Of a stretch of DNA of 64,000 nt, positions 18,148 to 28,400 are shown one piece after another (the stretch's first letter is position 1; each line of letters begins with the position of its first letter). The stretch is taken from positions 220,227 to 284,226 of the forward strand of contig NZ_KQ948149.1 in the NCBI RefSeq assembly GCF_001513955.1, in the 5' to 3' direction. The position numbers and the translations under genes were made by a program. Source of the DNA: Streptomyces pseudovenezuelae. GTDB lineage: Bacteria > Actinomycetota > Actinomycetes > Streptomycetales > Streptomycetaceae. The notes below the pieces were generated by a model that saw only the letters and a list, made by a program, of their open reading frames with translations, ran no database searches and was not told the DNA's origin.

Positions 18148-19013
18148 AGCCGAGCCGCTCCTACCGGGTCTTCCAAGGCGTCAACGGGGTGGTCCTCACC
18201 TTCGTCGTGCTGGTGACCCTGTACCCCTTCGCCAACATCGTCGCGCGCTCCTTCAGCGGGGAACGGCAGATCCGTGCCGGTGAAGTGACCCTGTGGCCCA
18301 AGGGGTTCAACCTCACCACGTACCGGATCGTCTTCCAGGACTCGATGTTCTGGCGGAACTACGGCAACACCGTCTTCTACACGGTCGCGTCCACCGTCGT
18401 GGCCATGGTTCTGACGACCTGTTACGCCTACGTCCTGTCGAAGAAGAACCTCAAGGGGCGCGGGGTGCTGGTCGGCATCGCCGTGTTCACGATGTTCTTC
18501 ACCGGCGGCCTGATCCCGAACTACATCCTGGTCACCGAGCTCGGACTGAAGAACAGCGTCTGGGCGATCGCGCTGCCCAACGCGATCAGCGTCTTCAACC
18601 TGCTGGTGATGAAGGCCTTCTTCGAGAGCCTGCCGACCGAGCTGGAGGAGGCCGCGCAGATCGACGGCCTGAGCACCTACGGCATCCTCTTCCGGGTCGT
18701 GCTGCCGCTGTCCAAGGCGGTCGTCGCGACCATGGTGCTCTTCTACACGGTGTCCTTCTGGAACTCCTGGTTCAGCGCGTTCCTCTACATGGACCACTCC
18801 GACCTGATGCCGGTCACCGTCTACCTGCGCAACCTCATCGCGGGTGCCACCGGCGGCGGCAACGCCGGTGCCGGCACCGCCGAGCTCAGCCAGGTCGGCG
18901 CGAGCATCCAGGCCGTCACGATCGTGCTCACCGCGCTGCCGATCATCTGCGTGTACCCGTTCGTCCAGCGCTTCTTCGTCTCGGGCGTGATGCTCGGCGC
19001 GGTCAAGGGCTGA
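18144..19013 (+). CDS. ABC sugar transporter permease, LplC type
   Basis: This 289-residue partner of the upstream LplB-type permease has six predicted helices. The EAA motif reads EEAAQIDGLSTYGILFRVVL. Translation starts at the GTG overlapping the preceding stop, implying coupling. The C-terminus (YPFVQRFFVSGVMLGAVKG) is the standard LplC/YcjP ending. Confidence 0.93.
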   Translation: MKPSRSYRVFQGVNGVVLTFVVLVTLYPFANIVARSFSGERQIRAGEVTLWPKGFNLTTYRIVFQDSMFWRNYGNTVFYTVASTVVAMVLTTCYAYVLSKKNLKGRGVLVGIAVFTMFFTGGLIPNYILVTELGLKNSVWAIALPNAISVFNLLVMKAFFESLPTELEEAAQIDGLSTYGILFRVVLPLSKAVVATMVLFYTVSFWNSWFSAFLYMDHSDLMPVTVYLRNLIAGATGGGNAGAGTAELSQVGASIQAVTIVLTALPIICVYPFVQRFFVSGVMLGAVKG

Positions 19014-19050
19014 CAGTCCGTCACCTCACTTACGGAACAAGGGAGTATCC

Positions 19051-20706
19051 GTGGAGAACGCAGGACAGCTGTCGCGACGTCAGATCCTGGCCGCAGCGGG
19101 GTTCGTCGGCCTCGCCACCCTCACCGGCTGCGGCAGCGGCGACGACGGCGGCGACTCCAAGGACCTTTCCAAGAAGCAGAACGGAGCGATGAAGGAGTAC
19201 CGGGCCGGCCAGCAGTTCAAGGCGTCCAGGGCACTGTCCTTCTCGATGCTGCACAACGACAACCCGGTTTACCCCCTGAAGAAGAACTGGCTGTTCTGGA
19301 AGGAGGTCACCCGGCGCACCGGTATCACCATCAAGCCCCTCGACGTGCCCCTGGCCGACTACGAGAAGAAGCGCAGCGTCCTCATCGGCGCGGGCGACGC
19401 CCCCTTCATCATCCCGAAGACGTACCACCCCGGGGAGGTGGCCTTCGTGTCCTCGGGCGCGATCCTCCCGGTCAGCGAGTACGTCGACCTGATGCCCAAC
19501 TTCCGGGACAAGGTGAAGAGGTGGAAGCTCGAACCCGAGCTCGACTCCATCCGCCAGTCCGACGGCAAGTACTACCTGCTGCCCGGTCTGCACGAGAAGC
19601 CGAAGTCCGGCTACTCGCTGTCCTTCCGCACGGACGTCCTCGACCGCCACGGACTGGCCCTGCCCACGACCTGGGACGAGGTGTACGACGTCCTCAAGGC
19701 ACTCAAGGCCGAGTACCCCGGCAAGTACCCCTGGACCGACCGCTGGAGCACCAACACCCCCTTCCCGTGCGGGGCGTTGTTCCAGTACCTGGGCCAGGCC
19801 TACGGGGTGAAGGCCGGCTGGACGTACGACAACATCAGCTTCGACACCAAGGCGCAGAAGTTCGTCTTCACCGCCGCCCAGGACGCCTACCGGCAGATGG
19901 TCGAGTTCCTCAGGAAGATCGTCGCCGAGAAGCTCCTCGACCCCGAGAGCTTCACCCAGCAGGACGACCAGGCCGTGCAGAAGCTGCTGGCCGAGAAGTC
20001 CTACGCGATCAGCGCGAACCCCCAGGAGCTGGTGCAGAACTACCGCTACAACCTGGGCAAGCAGGTCAAGGGCTCGAAGATCGAGATGGTCCCGGTGCCG
20101 CTCGGCCCGGCCGGCCCGATCCTGCTGAGCGGCGTCCGGCTGGAGAACGGCGTCATGATCTCCAGCAAGGCCCTCAAGAGCGCAGACTTCGTCGCGATGA
20201 TGCAGTTCGTGGACTGGCTCTGGTACTCCGACGAGGGCCAGAAGTTCTGCAAGTGGGGTGTGGAAGGCGTCACGTACACCGGGTCCGGCGGCAAGTACAC
20301 GCTGAAGCCCGGCATTTCGCTGATGGGCTCCGATCCCGACGCCCCGAAGGATCTCCAGAAGGACTACGGCTTCTTCAACGGCGTGTTCACCTACGGCGGC
20401 AGCTGGGAGCTGGTCTCCTCCAACTTCGGCCCGGACGAGAAGAAGTTCCAGGACGCCATGTCCCAGCGCAAGGAACTGCCCGTCGACCCGGCCCACCCCC
20501 TGCAGTCCTTCGAGCAGGAGCAGGCGACGCTCTGGGACACCCCGCTCAAGGACCACGCCATCCAGAACACCCTCCAGTTCGTGCTCGGCAAGCGCCCCAT
20601 GTCCGAGTGGGACGCGTACGTGTCCGAACTGAAGGCGAAGAACATGCAGCAACTCGTCGACCTGCACAACAAGGCTCACGAGCGGTTCAAGAAGGAGAAC
20701 GGGTGA
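19051..20706 (+). CDS. Tat-exported lipoprotein, LplA-type sugar-binding protein
   Basis: This 551-residue extracellular solute-binding protein is long, as usual for the LplA branch. The N-terminus has a twin-arginine motif (LSRRQILAAAGF) and a lipobox (TLTGC), so it is exported folded and tethered by lipid. Many aromatic residues (NTPFPCGALFQYLGQAYG, WTYDNISFDT) suit oligosaccharide binding. It starts at the GTG at 19051 after AGGGAG, 37 bp downstream of the permeases. The ligand is unknown; the GH42, GH67 and CE7 neighbours suggest decorated xylo- or galacto-oligosaccharides. Confidence 0.92.
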   Translation: MENAGQLSRRQILAAAGFVGLATLTGCGSGDDGGDSKDLSKKQNGAMKEYRAGQQFKASRALSFSMLHNDNPVYPLKKNWLFWKEVTRRTGITIKPLDVPLADYEKKRSVLIGAGDAPFIIPKTYHPGEVAFVSSGAILPVSEYVDLMPNFRDKVKRWKLEPELDSIRQSDGKYYLLPGLHEKPKSGYSLSFRTDVLDRHGLALPTTWDEVYDVLKALKAEYPGKYPWTDRWSTNTPFPCGALFQYLGQAYGVKAGWTYDNISFDTKAQKFVFTAAQDAYRQMVEFLRKIVAEKLLDPESFTQQDDQAVQKLLAEKSYAISANPQELVQNYRYNLGKQVKGSKIEMVPVPLGPAGPILLSGVRLENGVMISSKALKSADFVAMMQFVDWLWYSDEGQKFCKWGVEGVTYTGSGGKYTLKPGISLMGSDPDAPKDLQKDYGFFNGVFTYGGSWELVSSNFGPDEKKFQDAMSQRKELPVDPAHPLQSFEQEQATLWDTPLKDHAIQNTLQFVLGKRPMSEWDAYVSELKAKNMQQLVDLHNKAHERFKKENG

Positions 20707-21536
20707 TCCTCCGCGTCCCCGCCGAGCCGGGCCGTACCGGCCGGGTACGGGCGGCGACCGGTCGCACCAGGGCGGAGTCCCGCGACACCCCGTCCGCCGA
20801 CCGATCCGGCGCCGCCCCGCAGCACCCGCCCGCAGGACAGCGCCCGCCGGAGGACCGTGAACCCCCCGCCCCCTCCTTCGGCACCGGCTCCCTCTCCCGC
20901 GCCGCGGCCCTGATCCACACGCTCGTCACCGTCGAGGCCCTGCTCCTGGTCGCCGCATCGCCGGGCCTCGCCGCCCTGTTCCTGCTGGGCCCCGCCCCGG
21001 CCGGCCTCCCGCTCGCCGCCGTATGCCTGCTGCCCCTCGGCCCGGCGACGGCCGCCGCCCTGTTCGCCCTCGGCCACCGCGACCGCGACCTCACCGACCT
21101 CCACCCGGCCCGCTCCTACTGGCGGGGCTGGCGGCTCAACGCCGTGCCCGCCCTGAAACTGTGGGCGCCCCTGCTGGCCTGGCTCACGGTCATCGCGTTC
21201 ACGCTCACCCACTTCACCGCCACCGGCCTGCCCGGCTGGTGGGCCGGGCTGCTCGCGGCGATCGGTGTCGGCTCCCTCCTGTGGGGCGCGCACGCGCTCG
21301 TCCTCACCGCCCTGTTCGCCTTCCGGGCCAGGGACACCGCACGCCTCGCCGGTTACTTCCTGTTCCGGCACGGCCGCGCCACCCTCGGCGCCGCCTCGCT
21401 GCTCGTCCTGACGGCCGCCGGGACCGCCGTGCTCACCGAGGCCCTGCCCGCCCTGCTCGCGGCCCCGCTGCTGCTGTCCCTGCTGCACAGCAGCCGTTGG
21501 GTGATCGCCGAGACCCAGGAGGACTTCACCGCATGA
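20703..21536 (+). CDS. DUF624 (YesL-like) membrane protein
   Basis: This 277-residue protein has a disordered Arg/Pro-rich N-terminus (1-55) and about five to six hydrophobic helices. It resembles DUF624/YesL proteins, which in Bacillus sit beside LplABC-type importers for plant polysaccharides. Here it lies inside the same kind of operon: its GTG start overlaps the binding-protein stop (GTGA) and its stop overlaps the GH42 start (ATGA). A role as an accessory subunit or membrane regulator of the transporter is inferred. The sequence match is modest, so context carries weight. Confidence 0.7.
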   Translation: MILRVPAEPGRTGRVRAATGRTRAESRDTPSADRSGAAPQHPPAGQRPPEDREPPAPSFGTGSLSRAAALIHTLVTVEALLLVAASPGLAALFLLGPAPAGLPLAAVCLLPLGPATAAALFALGHRDRDLTDLHPARSYWRGWRLNAVPALKLWAPLLAWLTVIAFTLTHFTATGLPGWWAGLLAAIGVGSLLWGAHALVLTALFAFRARDTARLAGYFLFRHGRATLGAASLLVLTAAGTAVLTEALPALLAAPLLLSLLHSSRWVIAETQEDFTA

Positions 21537-23542
21537 CGCCGTCGAGCTCCAAGATCCCCTACGGCGGCGACTACAACCCCGAGCAGTGGCCGGCACAGGT
21601 CTGGGACGCGGACCACCGGCTGTTCACCCGGGCCGGCATCGACACCCTCACCGTCGGCGTCTTCTCCTGGTCGCTCACCCAACCCGCCGAGGAAACCTAC
21701 GACTTCACGGTCCTCGACCAGGTCCTGGACCGGGCGGCGGCCGAGGGCCGACAGGTCTGTCTGGCCACGGGTACGGCCGCCGTGCCGCCCTGGCTCGCGC
21801 ACACGTACCCCGAGGTCAACCGCACCGACTTCGAGGGCCGCCGGCACCGCTACGGACAGCGCCACTCCTTCTGCCCCAGCTCACCGGCGTACCGCAGACT
21901 GGCCACGGGGATGGCGGCACGGCTCGCGGAACGGTACGCGGACCACCCGGCGCTGCTCGCCTGGCACATCAACAACGAGTACGGCGGCGTCTGTTACTGC
22001 GACCTGTGCGCCGACGCCTTCCGGGACTGGCTGCGGGAGCGGTACGGCACCCTCGACGCCCTCAACGACGCCTGGTGGACGACGTTCTGGTCGCACCGCT
22101 ACACCGACTTCGCCCAGATCGAGCCGCCCAGTGCCCTCACCGAGCACTGGCGGGGCCCCGACCACACCGCCTTCCAGGGCATCACGCTCGACTACTTCCG
22201 CTTCACCACCGACGCGCTGCTCGGCTGCTTCCTCGCCGAGAAGGAGGTGATCCGCGCCCACGATCCGGTCACCCCCGTCACCACCAACTTCATGGGCATG
22301 TTCCGCCCCCTCGACTACCACCGCTGGGCACCCCACCTCGACTTCGCGTCCTGGGACAGCTACCCGCCCCTGGACGCCCCGCCGACCTGGGCCGCCCTGG
22401 CCCATGACCTGATGCGCGGCCTCAAGGGCGGCGCCCCCTTCTGGCTGATGGAGCAGACCCCGTCCACGACGGCCTGCCGTGATGTCAACCCCCTGCGCAG
22501 GCCGGGGGAGTTGCGCCTGGCCACCTTCCAGGCGATCGCCCACGGCGCCGATGCGGCCCTCTACTTCCAGCTGCGCGCCTCCCGGGGAGCCTGCGAGAAG
22601 TACCACGGAGCGGTCATCGGCCACGCGGGCCGCGACGACACCCGCGTGTTCCGCGAAGTGGCCGCACTGGGAGCGGAGTTGCAGCGGCTCGGCGACGCCT
22701 CCCTCGGCGCCCGCACTCCGGCCCGCACCGCCCTGCTCTTCGACTGGGACAGCTGGTGGGCCCTGGAGATCTCCGACGGCCCCTCCCGGCTGGTCAGGTA
22801 CCAGGAGGTGGTCCACGCCTACTACCGGGCCGCCCGCGAGGCGGGCGCCGACGTGGACGTCGTCCCGCACACCACCGACCTCACCCCGTACGACGTGGTT
22901 CTCGCCCCCGCCCTGCACATGGTCAAGGGCGACCTCGCCACCCGCCTCGAAGCGGTCGCGGAACGCGGCGGCACCGTCCTCGCCACCTTCCTCTCCGGCC
23001 GCGTCGACGAACACGACCGGGCCTTCCTCACCGACGTCCCCGGCCCCCTCGCGCCCCTGATGGGCATCCGGATCGACGAATGGGACGCCCGCCGGGCGGA
23101 CTTCGCCCAGCCCGTTCCCGAACTGGCCTCGCACGGACGGCTCGTCTTCGAGCTCGTGCAGCCCCGGGGCGCGGAGACGGTCGCCACCTACGGCTCCGAC
23201 TTCTACGCCGGGACCGCCGCCGTCACCCGCAACACCTACGGGCGGGGCGAGGGCTGGTACGTCGCCACCGCCCTCGACCAGCCGGGCGTGGACGTGGTGG
23301 TGCGCCGCGTGTTGTCCCGCCACGACCTCGTCGGCCCGTACGCCGGCCACGCCGGTGTGGAGACCGCGAACCGGACGGCCGCCGACGGCACCCGCCTGCT
23401 CTTCCTCCTCAACCACACCGACGAGACGGCCGAGTTGAAGGCCCACACCGGCGCCACCGACCTGCTCACCGGCAGACGGACGGAGGCCGGGGCCCCCTTC
23501 GCCCTCGACCCGAGGGGCGTGGCGGTGCTCCGGCTTCAGTAG
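21533..23542 (+). CDS. GH42 beta-galactosidase
   Basis: This 669-residue cytoplasmic enzyme is of family GH42. It has the typical start YGGDYNPEQWP, the acid/base Glu in WHINNEYGGVCYC and the nucleophile Glu in FWLMEQTPSTT. A class-I glutamine-amidotransferase-like trimerisation domain (VLAPALHMVKGDLATRLEAV) and a small C-terminal beta-domain follow. The CxxC cluster VCYCDLCADAF is the zinc site seen in many GH42 enzymes. There is no signal peptide, so imported galactosides (or alpha-L-arabinopyranosides) are cleaved inside the cell. It is the last gene of the LplBCA operon; its stop overlaps the end of the convergent GH67 gene. Confidence 0.95.
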   Translation: MTPSSSKIPYGGDYNPEQWPAQVWDADHRLFTRAGIDTLTVGVFSWSLTQPAEETYDFTVLDQVLDRAAAEGRQVCLATGTAAVPPWLAHTYPEVNRTDFEGRRHRYGQRHSFCPSSPAYRRLATGMAARLAERYADHPALLAWHINNEYGGVCYCDLCADAFRDWLRERYGTLDALNDAWWTTFWSHRYTDFAQIEPPSALTEHWRGPDHTAFQGITLDYFRFTTDALLGCFLAEKEVIRAHDPVTPVTTNFMGMFRPLDYHRWAPHLDFASWDSYPPLDAPPTWAALAHDLMRGLKGGAPFWLMEQTPSTTACRDVNPLRRPGELRLATFQAIAHGADAALYFQLRASRGACEKYHGAVIGHAGRDDTRVFREVAALGAELQRLGDASLGARTPARTALLFDWDSWWALEISDGPSRLVRYQEVVHAYYRAAREAGADVDVVPHTTDLTPYDVVLAPALHMVKGDLATRLEAVAERGGTVLATFLSGRVDEHDRAFLTDVPGPLAPLMGIRIDEWDARRADFAQPVPELASHGRLVFELVQPRGAETVATYGSDFYAGTAAVTRNTYGRGEGWYVATALDQPGVDVVVRRVLSRHDLVGPYAGHAGVETANRTAADGTRLLFLLNHTDETAELKAHTGATDLLTGRRTEAGAPFALDPRGVAVLRLQ

Positions 23543-25479
23543 ATCGTCCGCCCCCGCCCGTCCGGCACCCCCGACTTCCGGAAGAAGTAGCTGTTGACCT
23601 GATCGCGCCACTCACGGGCACTCCGCAGCTGCTCCTCGAACCGCTCCGCCACCCGCGCGTGACGCTCCGGATCCACGAGGCCCGCCAGCGAGGACCACAG
23701 CTCCCGGGCCACCTCCACCTCCGCCACGCCCTCGAAGTGCGTGTCGTAGATGTGCTGGATCACCGTCTTCCCGCTGTGCAGCATGTGCTCGTACGACACG
23801 TGGTGGAAGAACAGCAGCAGCTCGTCCGGACAGGTCTCCGCCGACTCGTACACCTCGGCCCAGGGCTTCGCGTACTGCCCCGCGTACCCGGTCCCGGTCG
23901 CCACGCTCCGGTCCACACCGACGCCGTCGCGGTCGGCGAAGTGGTAGGTGCCCCACGGGCTGTACTCGTAGCCGTCGACGCTCGGCCCGTAGTGGTGCCC
24001 CGGCTGGACCATGAACCCGACACCGAGGGGAGCGGTGTACTTCTCGTACGTCCGCCACGAACCGTCCAGAATCGAGCGCAGCCCCGCCGCGAGCCCGGGG
24101 GCGCTCCCGAAGGTGAGCCGGATCCATTCGTCGAGGAATCGATGCGGATCGCCGCCCGGCTCCCAGGCCAGCCGCCCGAAGGTGTACAGGTTCGCCTGGG
24201 CCAGCGGATGCCCGGTCCAGAACGGGTCGTCCCCGATGTTGGACACGGCGACCAGCCCACCGCGCGCCAGCTCGCCGACCGTGGACTCGCCGTCGATCCC
24301 GAAGCGCAGCACCTCGCTCCACATCGGCCCCAGCCAGCACACATGCCGCTGCTGCCCGGTGTACTCCTGCGTCGCCTGGAGCTCCACCGCAAGGCGCGTG
24401 CCCGGCATCGCCCCGATCAGCGGGGACACCGGCTCGCGCACCTGGAAGTCCATCGGCCCGTGCTTGACCTGGAGGACGGCGTTGCCCGCGAACTCGCCGT
24501 CCAGCGGCACGAAATGGTCGTACGCGGCCCGCGCCCGGTCGGTCGAGCGGTCCCGCCAGTCCTGACGGTGGTCGTAGACGAAGGCCCGCCAGTGCACCGT
24601 GCCGCCGTACGGCTCCACCGTGGCGGCCAGCATGTTGGCGCCGTCGGCATGCGTGCGCCCGTACGCGAACGGGCCCGGCTGTCCCTCGGAGTCGGCCTTC
24701 ACCACGAACCCGCCGAAGTCGGGGATCGCCGCGTACACCCGGGCGGTCGCCTCGGCCCACCACGCCGACACTCCCGGATCGAGCGGATCGGCCGTCGGCA
24801 GACCGCCCAGGACCATCGGCGCGGCGAAGGTCACCGACAGATGGACACGAATCCCGTACGGCCGCAACGCACCCGCGATGTCGGCCACTTCACCGAGCCG
24901 CCCGGTCAGCAGCCGCGCCTCGGCCGCGTGCACGTTGACGTTGTTGACGGCCACAGCGTTGATCCCGCAGGCCGCGAGCAGTCTGCCGTACGCCCGCACC
25001 CGCTCCAGGTCTCCGCGCGCCCGCCCGTCCTCCCAGAACAGCGACCCGCCGGCGTATCCGCGCTCCACCTGGCCCATGACCGGGTGCACGGTCAGGTTGT
25101 CCCAGTGGTCGAGCATGCGCAGCGCCAACCGCGGTTCATGGCGGACGGGTTGGGCCTCTTCGAGGAAAGCCGCCTCCCCGAGCCGCACGACATGGAACAG
25201 CCCGTACAGCAGCCCGCGCGCACCGGACGCCGTGACGGTCGTGGAACCGTCACGGCGTCCGTACGCGAACCCCTCGGAGCCGTCCTCGCCGTTCAGCTCC
25301 AACACCAGGTCGCAGGGACCCGGTTCACGCGTGACACTCCCGCCGAACCGCGCGCAGGCCCGCGCCACCTCACCGTGGACCGTGTCCACCAGCGGACCCG
25401 AGCCGCGGATCAGGGTCCGCCGGGTGCCGATCGGCCGGAACACCCCGTCCGGCAGCCAGGCGTGATCGGCACCCCGCAT
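23536..25479 (-). CDS. GH67 alpha-glucuronidase
   Basis: This 647-residue enzyme removes (4-O-methyl-)glucuronic acid from the non-reducing end of aldouronic acids derived from glucuronoxylan. Family marks are LRMLDHWDNLTVHPVMGQVE, the acid Glu region FVVKADSEGQPGPF, HADGANMLA, WRAFVYDHR, and the catalytic base region (VKHGPMDFQVREPVSPL, ELQATQEYTGQQ). No signal peptide, so it is cytoplasmic, which fits uptake of aldouronic acids by a neighbouring transporter. The ATG at 25479 lies 20 bp after the GH92-B stop on the same strand, so the two are probably co-transcribed. Confidence 0.95.
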   Translation of the reverse strand: MRGADHAWLPDGVFRPIGTRRTLIRGSGPLVDTVHGEVARACARFGGSVTREPGPCDLVLELNGEDGSEGFAYGRRDGSTTVTASGARGLLYGLFHVVRLGEAAFLEEAQPVRHEPRLALRMLDHWDNLTVHPVMGQVERGYAGGSLFWEDGRARGDLERVRAYGRLLAACGINAVAVNNVNVHAAEARLLTGRLGEVADIAGALRPYGIRVHLSVTFAAPMVLGGLPTADPLDPGVSAWWAEATARVYAAIPDFGGFVVKADSEGQPGPFAYGRTHADGANMLAATVEPYGGTVHWRAFVYDHRQDWRDRSTDRARAAYDHFVPLDGEFAGNAVLQVKHGPMDFQVREPVSPLIGAMPGTRLAVELQATQEYTGQQRHVCWLGPMWSEVLRFGIDGESTVGELARGGLVAVSNIGDDPFWTGHPLAQANLYTFGRLAWEPGGDPHRFLDEWIRLTFGSAPGLAAGLRSILDGSWRTYEKYTAPLGVGFMVQPGHHYGPSVDGYEYSPWGTYHFADRDGVGVDRSVATGTGYAGQYAKPWAEVYESAETCPDELLLFFHHVSYEHMLHSGKTVIQHIYDTHFEGVAEVEVARELWSSLAGLVDPERHARVAERFEEQLRSAREWRDQVNSYFFRKSGVPDGRGRTIY

Positions 25480-25499
25480 ATGACCCCCAACGCTCCTGC

Positions 25500-28400
25500 T
25501 CAGGCGAGCAGTTCGAGTTCCGAGACCACCGCCTCGCCGTCGAGCACGAGACGGTACTTCCCGTACGTACCCGGAGACCTCACCGAGAACGCGCGTGTCT
25601 GCCTGTCCCATGCGAAGGACTCACCGGACCGCCGGTCGAGGGTCTTCCACCCGGTCCCGTCGTCCGAGCCCTGGAGCGTCCAGCCGGTCGGCGCCTTCGC
25701 GTGGTCCGACGACGAGGTCACCGTGTACTGGACCCCGTTGACCGCACCGGAGACCGGAAGGTCCACCGAGGTCACGGTCGCGTCGGTGGCCGAGGTGTTG
25801 TCGAACAGCGCCCCGTCCCCGGCGAGCACGTCCGCACGCGGCGTCGGCACCTCGTCGTCCTGGGTGATCGACACCGGGGCGGCGTTCTTCCCGGTGCCCC
25901 ACTTGGACGGCCGCGGACCCATGTCGAAGTCCAGCACGGCACCCCTGGACAGGACCGAGTGGGGGAGCGAAGTGGAGGTCCAGGGCTTGCCGTTGACCCT
26001 CAGGCCCCGCACGTACACGTTCCGCGCGCTGTTCTTCGGTGCCCTGACCACCAGGTCCCGGCCGTTCTCCAGATGGACCGTGGCCTTGGTGAACAGCGGT
26101 GAGCCGACGGCGTATTCGCCGCTGCCCATCACCAGCGGGTAGAAGCCCAGCGCCGAGAACAGGAACCAGGCCGACTGCTCGCCGTTGTCCTCGTCCCCGT
26201 GGTAGCCCTGCCCGATCTCGCTGCCGACGTACAGCCGCGACAGCACCTCACGGACGTTCTTCTGCGTCTTCCAGGGCTGACCGGCCGCGTCGTACATGTA
26301 GGTGACGTGGTGGGCGACCTGGTTGGAGTGGCCGTACATGCCCATCCGGACGTCCCGGGCCTCCGTCATCTCGTGGATGACACCGTCGTAGGAGCCGACG
26401 AACTCCGGCGAGGCCGTCTCCGGCGTCGCGAAGTACCGGTCCAGTTTGTCGGCGAGACCCGAGCGGCCGCCGTACAGGTTGGCGAGGCCCCGGCTGTCCT
26501 GCGGGGCGGTGAAGGCGTACCCCCAGCCGTTGGTCTCGGTGTAGTCGTAGCCCCACACCCGGGGGTCGTAACTCGACGAGTCCACACGCCACTTGCCCTT
26601 GTCGTCCCGGCCCTGGAAGAAGCCCGCCTTCTGGTCGAAGAGGTTCACGTAGTCCCGCGCCCGGTTCAGGAAGTACGCCGACTCCTCCTGGTAGCGCTTC
26701 TCGCCGGTCTTCGCGTACAGCGCCTGGCCCATCCGGGCGATCCCGTAGTCGTTGAGATAGCCCTCCAGCGCCCAGGACAGGCCCTCGTGGGTGTCCGTGC
26801 TGGTGTAGCCGAGGAAGGGCGAGGTCGCCATGCCCTTGCGGCCCACACCGGAGGACGGGGGTGCGACCGTGGCGTTCTTCAGGGCCGCGTCGTAGGCCGA
26901 CCTCGCGTCGAAGTCGACTCCCTTGACGTACGCGTCCGCGAACGCGACGTCCGAGGAGGTGCCCGTCATCAGGTCCGCGTAGCCGGGCGAGGACCAGCGC
27001 GAGGTCCAGCCGCCGTCCTTGTACTGCTGGACGAACCCGTCGACCATCTCACCCGCCTGAGAGGGCGTCAGGAGCGAGTAGGCCGGCCAGGTGGTCCGAT
27101 AGGTGTCCCAGAAACCGTTGTTGACGTACACCTTGCCGTCCACGATCTTCGCCCCGGTGTGCGTCGGGGTGTCGGGAGAGGGCATCGGGGAGAACGGGGA
27201 CGCGTACTGGTACTTCGAACCCACCTTCTCGAAACCGGAGTTGGGGTACAGGTACAGCCGGTACAGGCTGGAGTACAGCGTGGTCAGCTGGTCCTGGGTG
27301 GCGCCCTCGACCTCGACCTTGCCGAGCAGCCGGTCCCACTGCCCCCGGGCCCGGTCGCGGACCTGCTCGAAGGAGGTGCCGTCCGGGATCTCCTGGCGCA
27401 GGTTGTCCTTCGCCTGGTCGAGGCTGATCAGCGAGGTGGCCAGCCGCAGCGTGACGGTCCGGTCGCTGCCCGCGTCGAAGCGCAGATAGCCCTTGACCCC
27501 GCTCGACGAGCCCTCCGTCACCGGCCGGTCGAAGACGCCGTAGACGAAGAGCCGGGTGGCGCCGGTCGACAGCCCGGACTTCACGTCCGAGTACCCGGTG
27601 ATCACACCGGCGTCCTTGTCGAGCGTCAGCCCCGCCTGGTCCGTCACGTTGTCGAACAGCACACTCGCGTCGTCGCCCGGGTAGCTGAAGCGCAGGGCCG
27701 CCGCGTGGTCCGTCGGCGCCATCTCCGTCTTCAGCCCGTTCTCGAACCGCACCCCGTAGTAGTACGGCCGCGCGGTCTCGTTCTCGTGCCGGAAGGCCAG
27801 CTCCCGCGCCCCACGGCCGGTGTCCGGGGTGCCGGACGCGGCCGACGGCATCACCTGGAAGGTCTGCCGGTCGCCCATCCACGGGCTCGGCTCGTGGCTC
27901 GCGCTGAACGCCTGGATCGTCGGCAGATTGTCGGCGTTGTTCGCACGTGCGTAGTCGTACAGCCAGCTCAGCGAGGACGCGTTGGTCACCGGCGTCCAGA
28001 AGTTGAAGCCGTGCGGCACGGCCGTCGCCGGGAAGTTGTTGCCGCGCGAGAAACCGCCGCTGGACTGGGTGCCGCGGGTGGTGAGCGCGTAGTCGGACAC
28101 ATGCGCCCGGGGCTCCTCGGGCGCGGCCCGCTCCAGCGTCACGTCGTCCAGCCAGCCCCGGAACTTCGCCGGCCCGCCCGGGGAGTCGTAGGCGACGAGG
28201 ATGCGGTCGACGGTCTTCCCGGCCGCGACCGGCCCGATCCGCGCGACCACGTTGTTCCACTGGTTGACGTAGAGCGCCTTCGAGGCGCCCTGTCCCTGCG
28301 GGGAGAGCGTGAACCCGTGCTGGTCGCGTGCCCCGAGGTCACTGAGGAAGGTGCCGTCGGTGAAGGCCAGGTCCACGGAGACGTTGGTCGAGTCGTAGTC

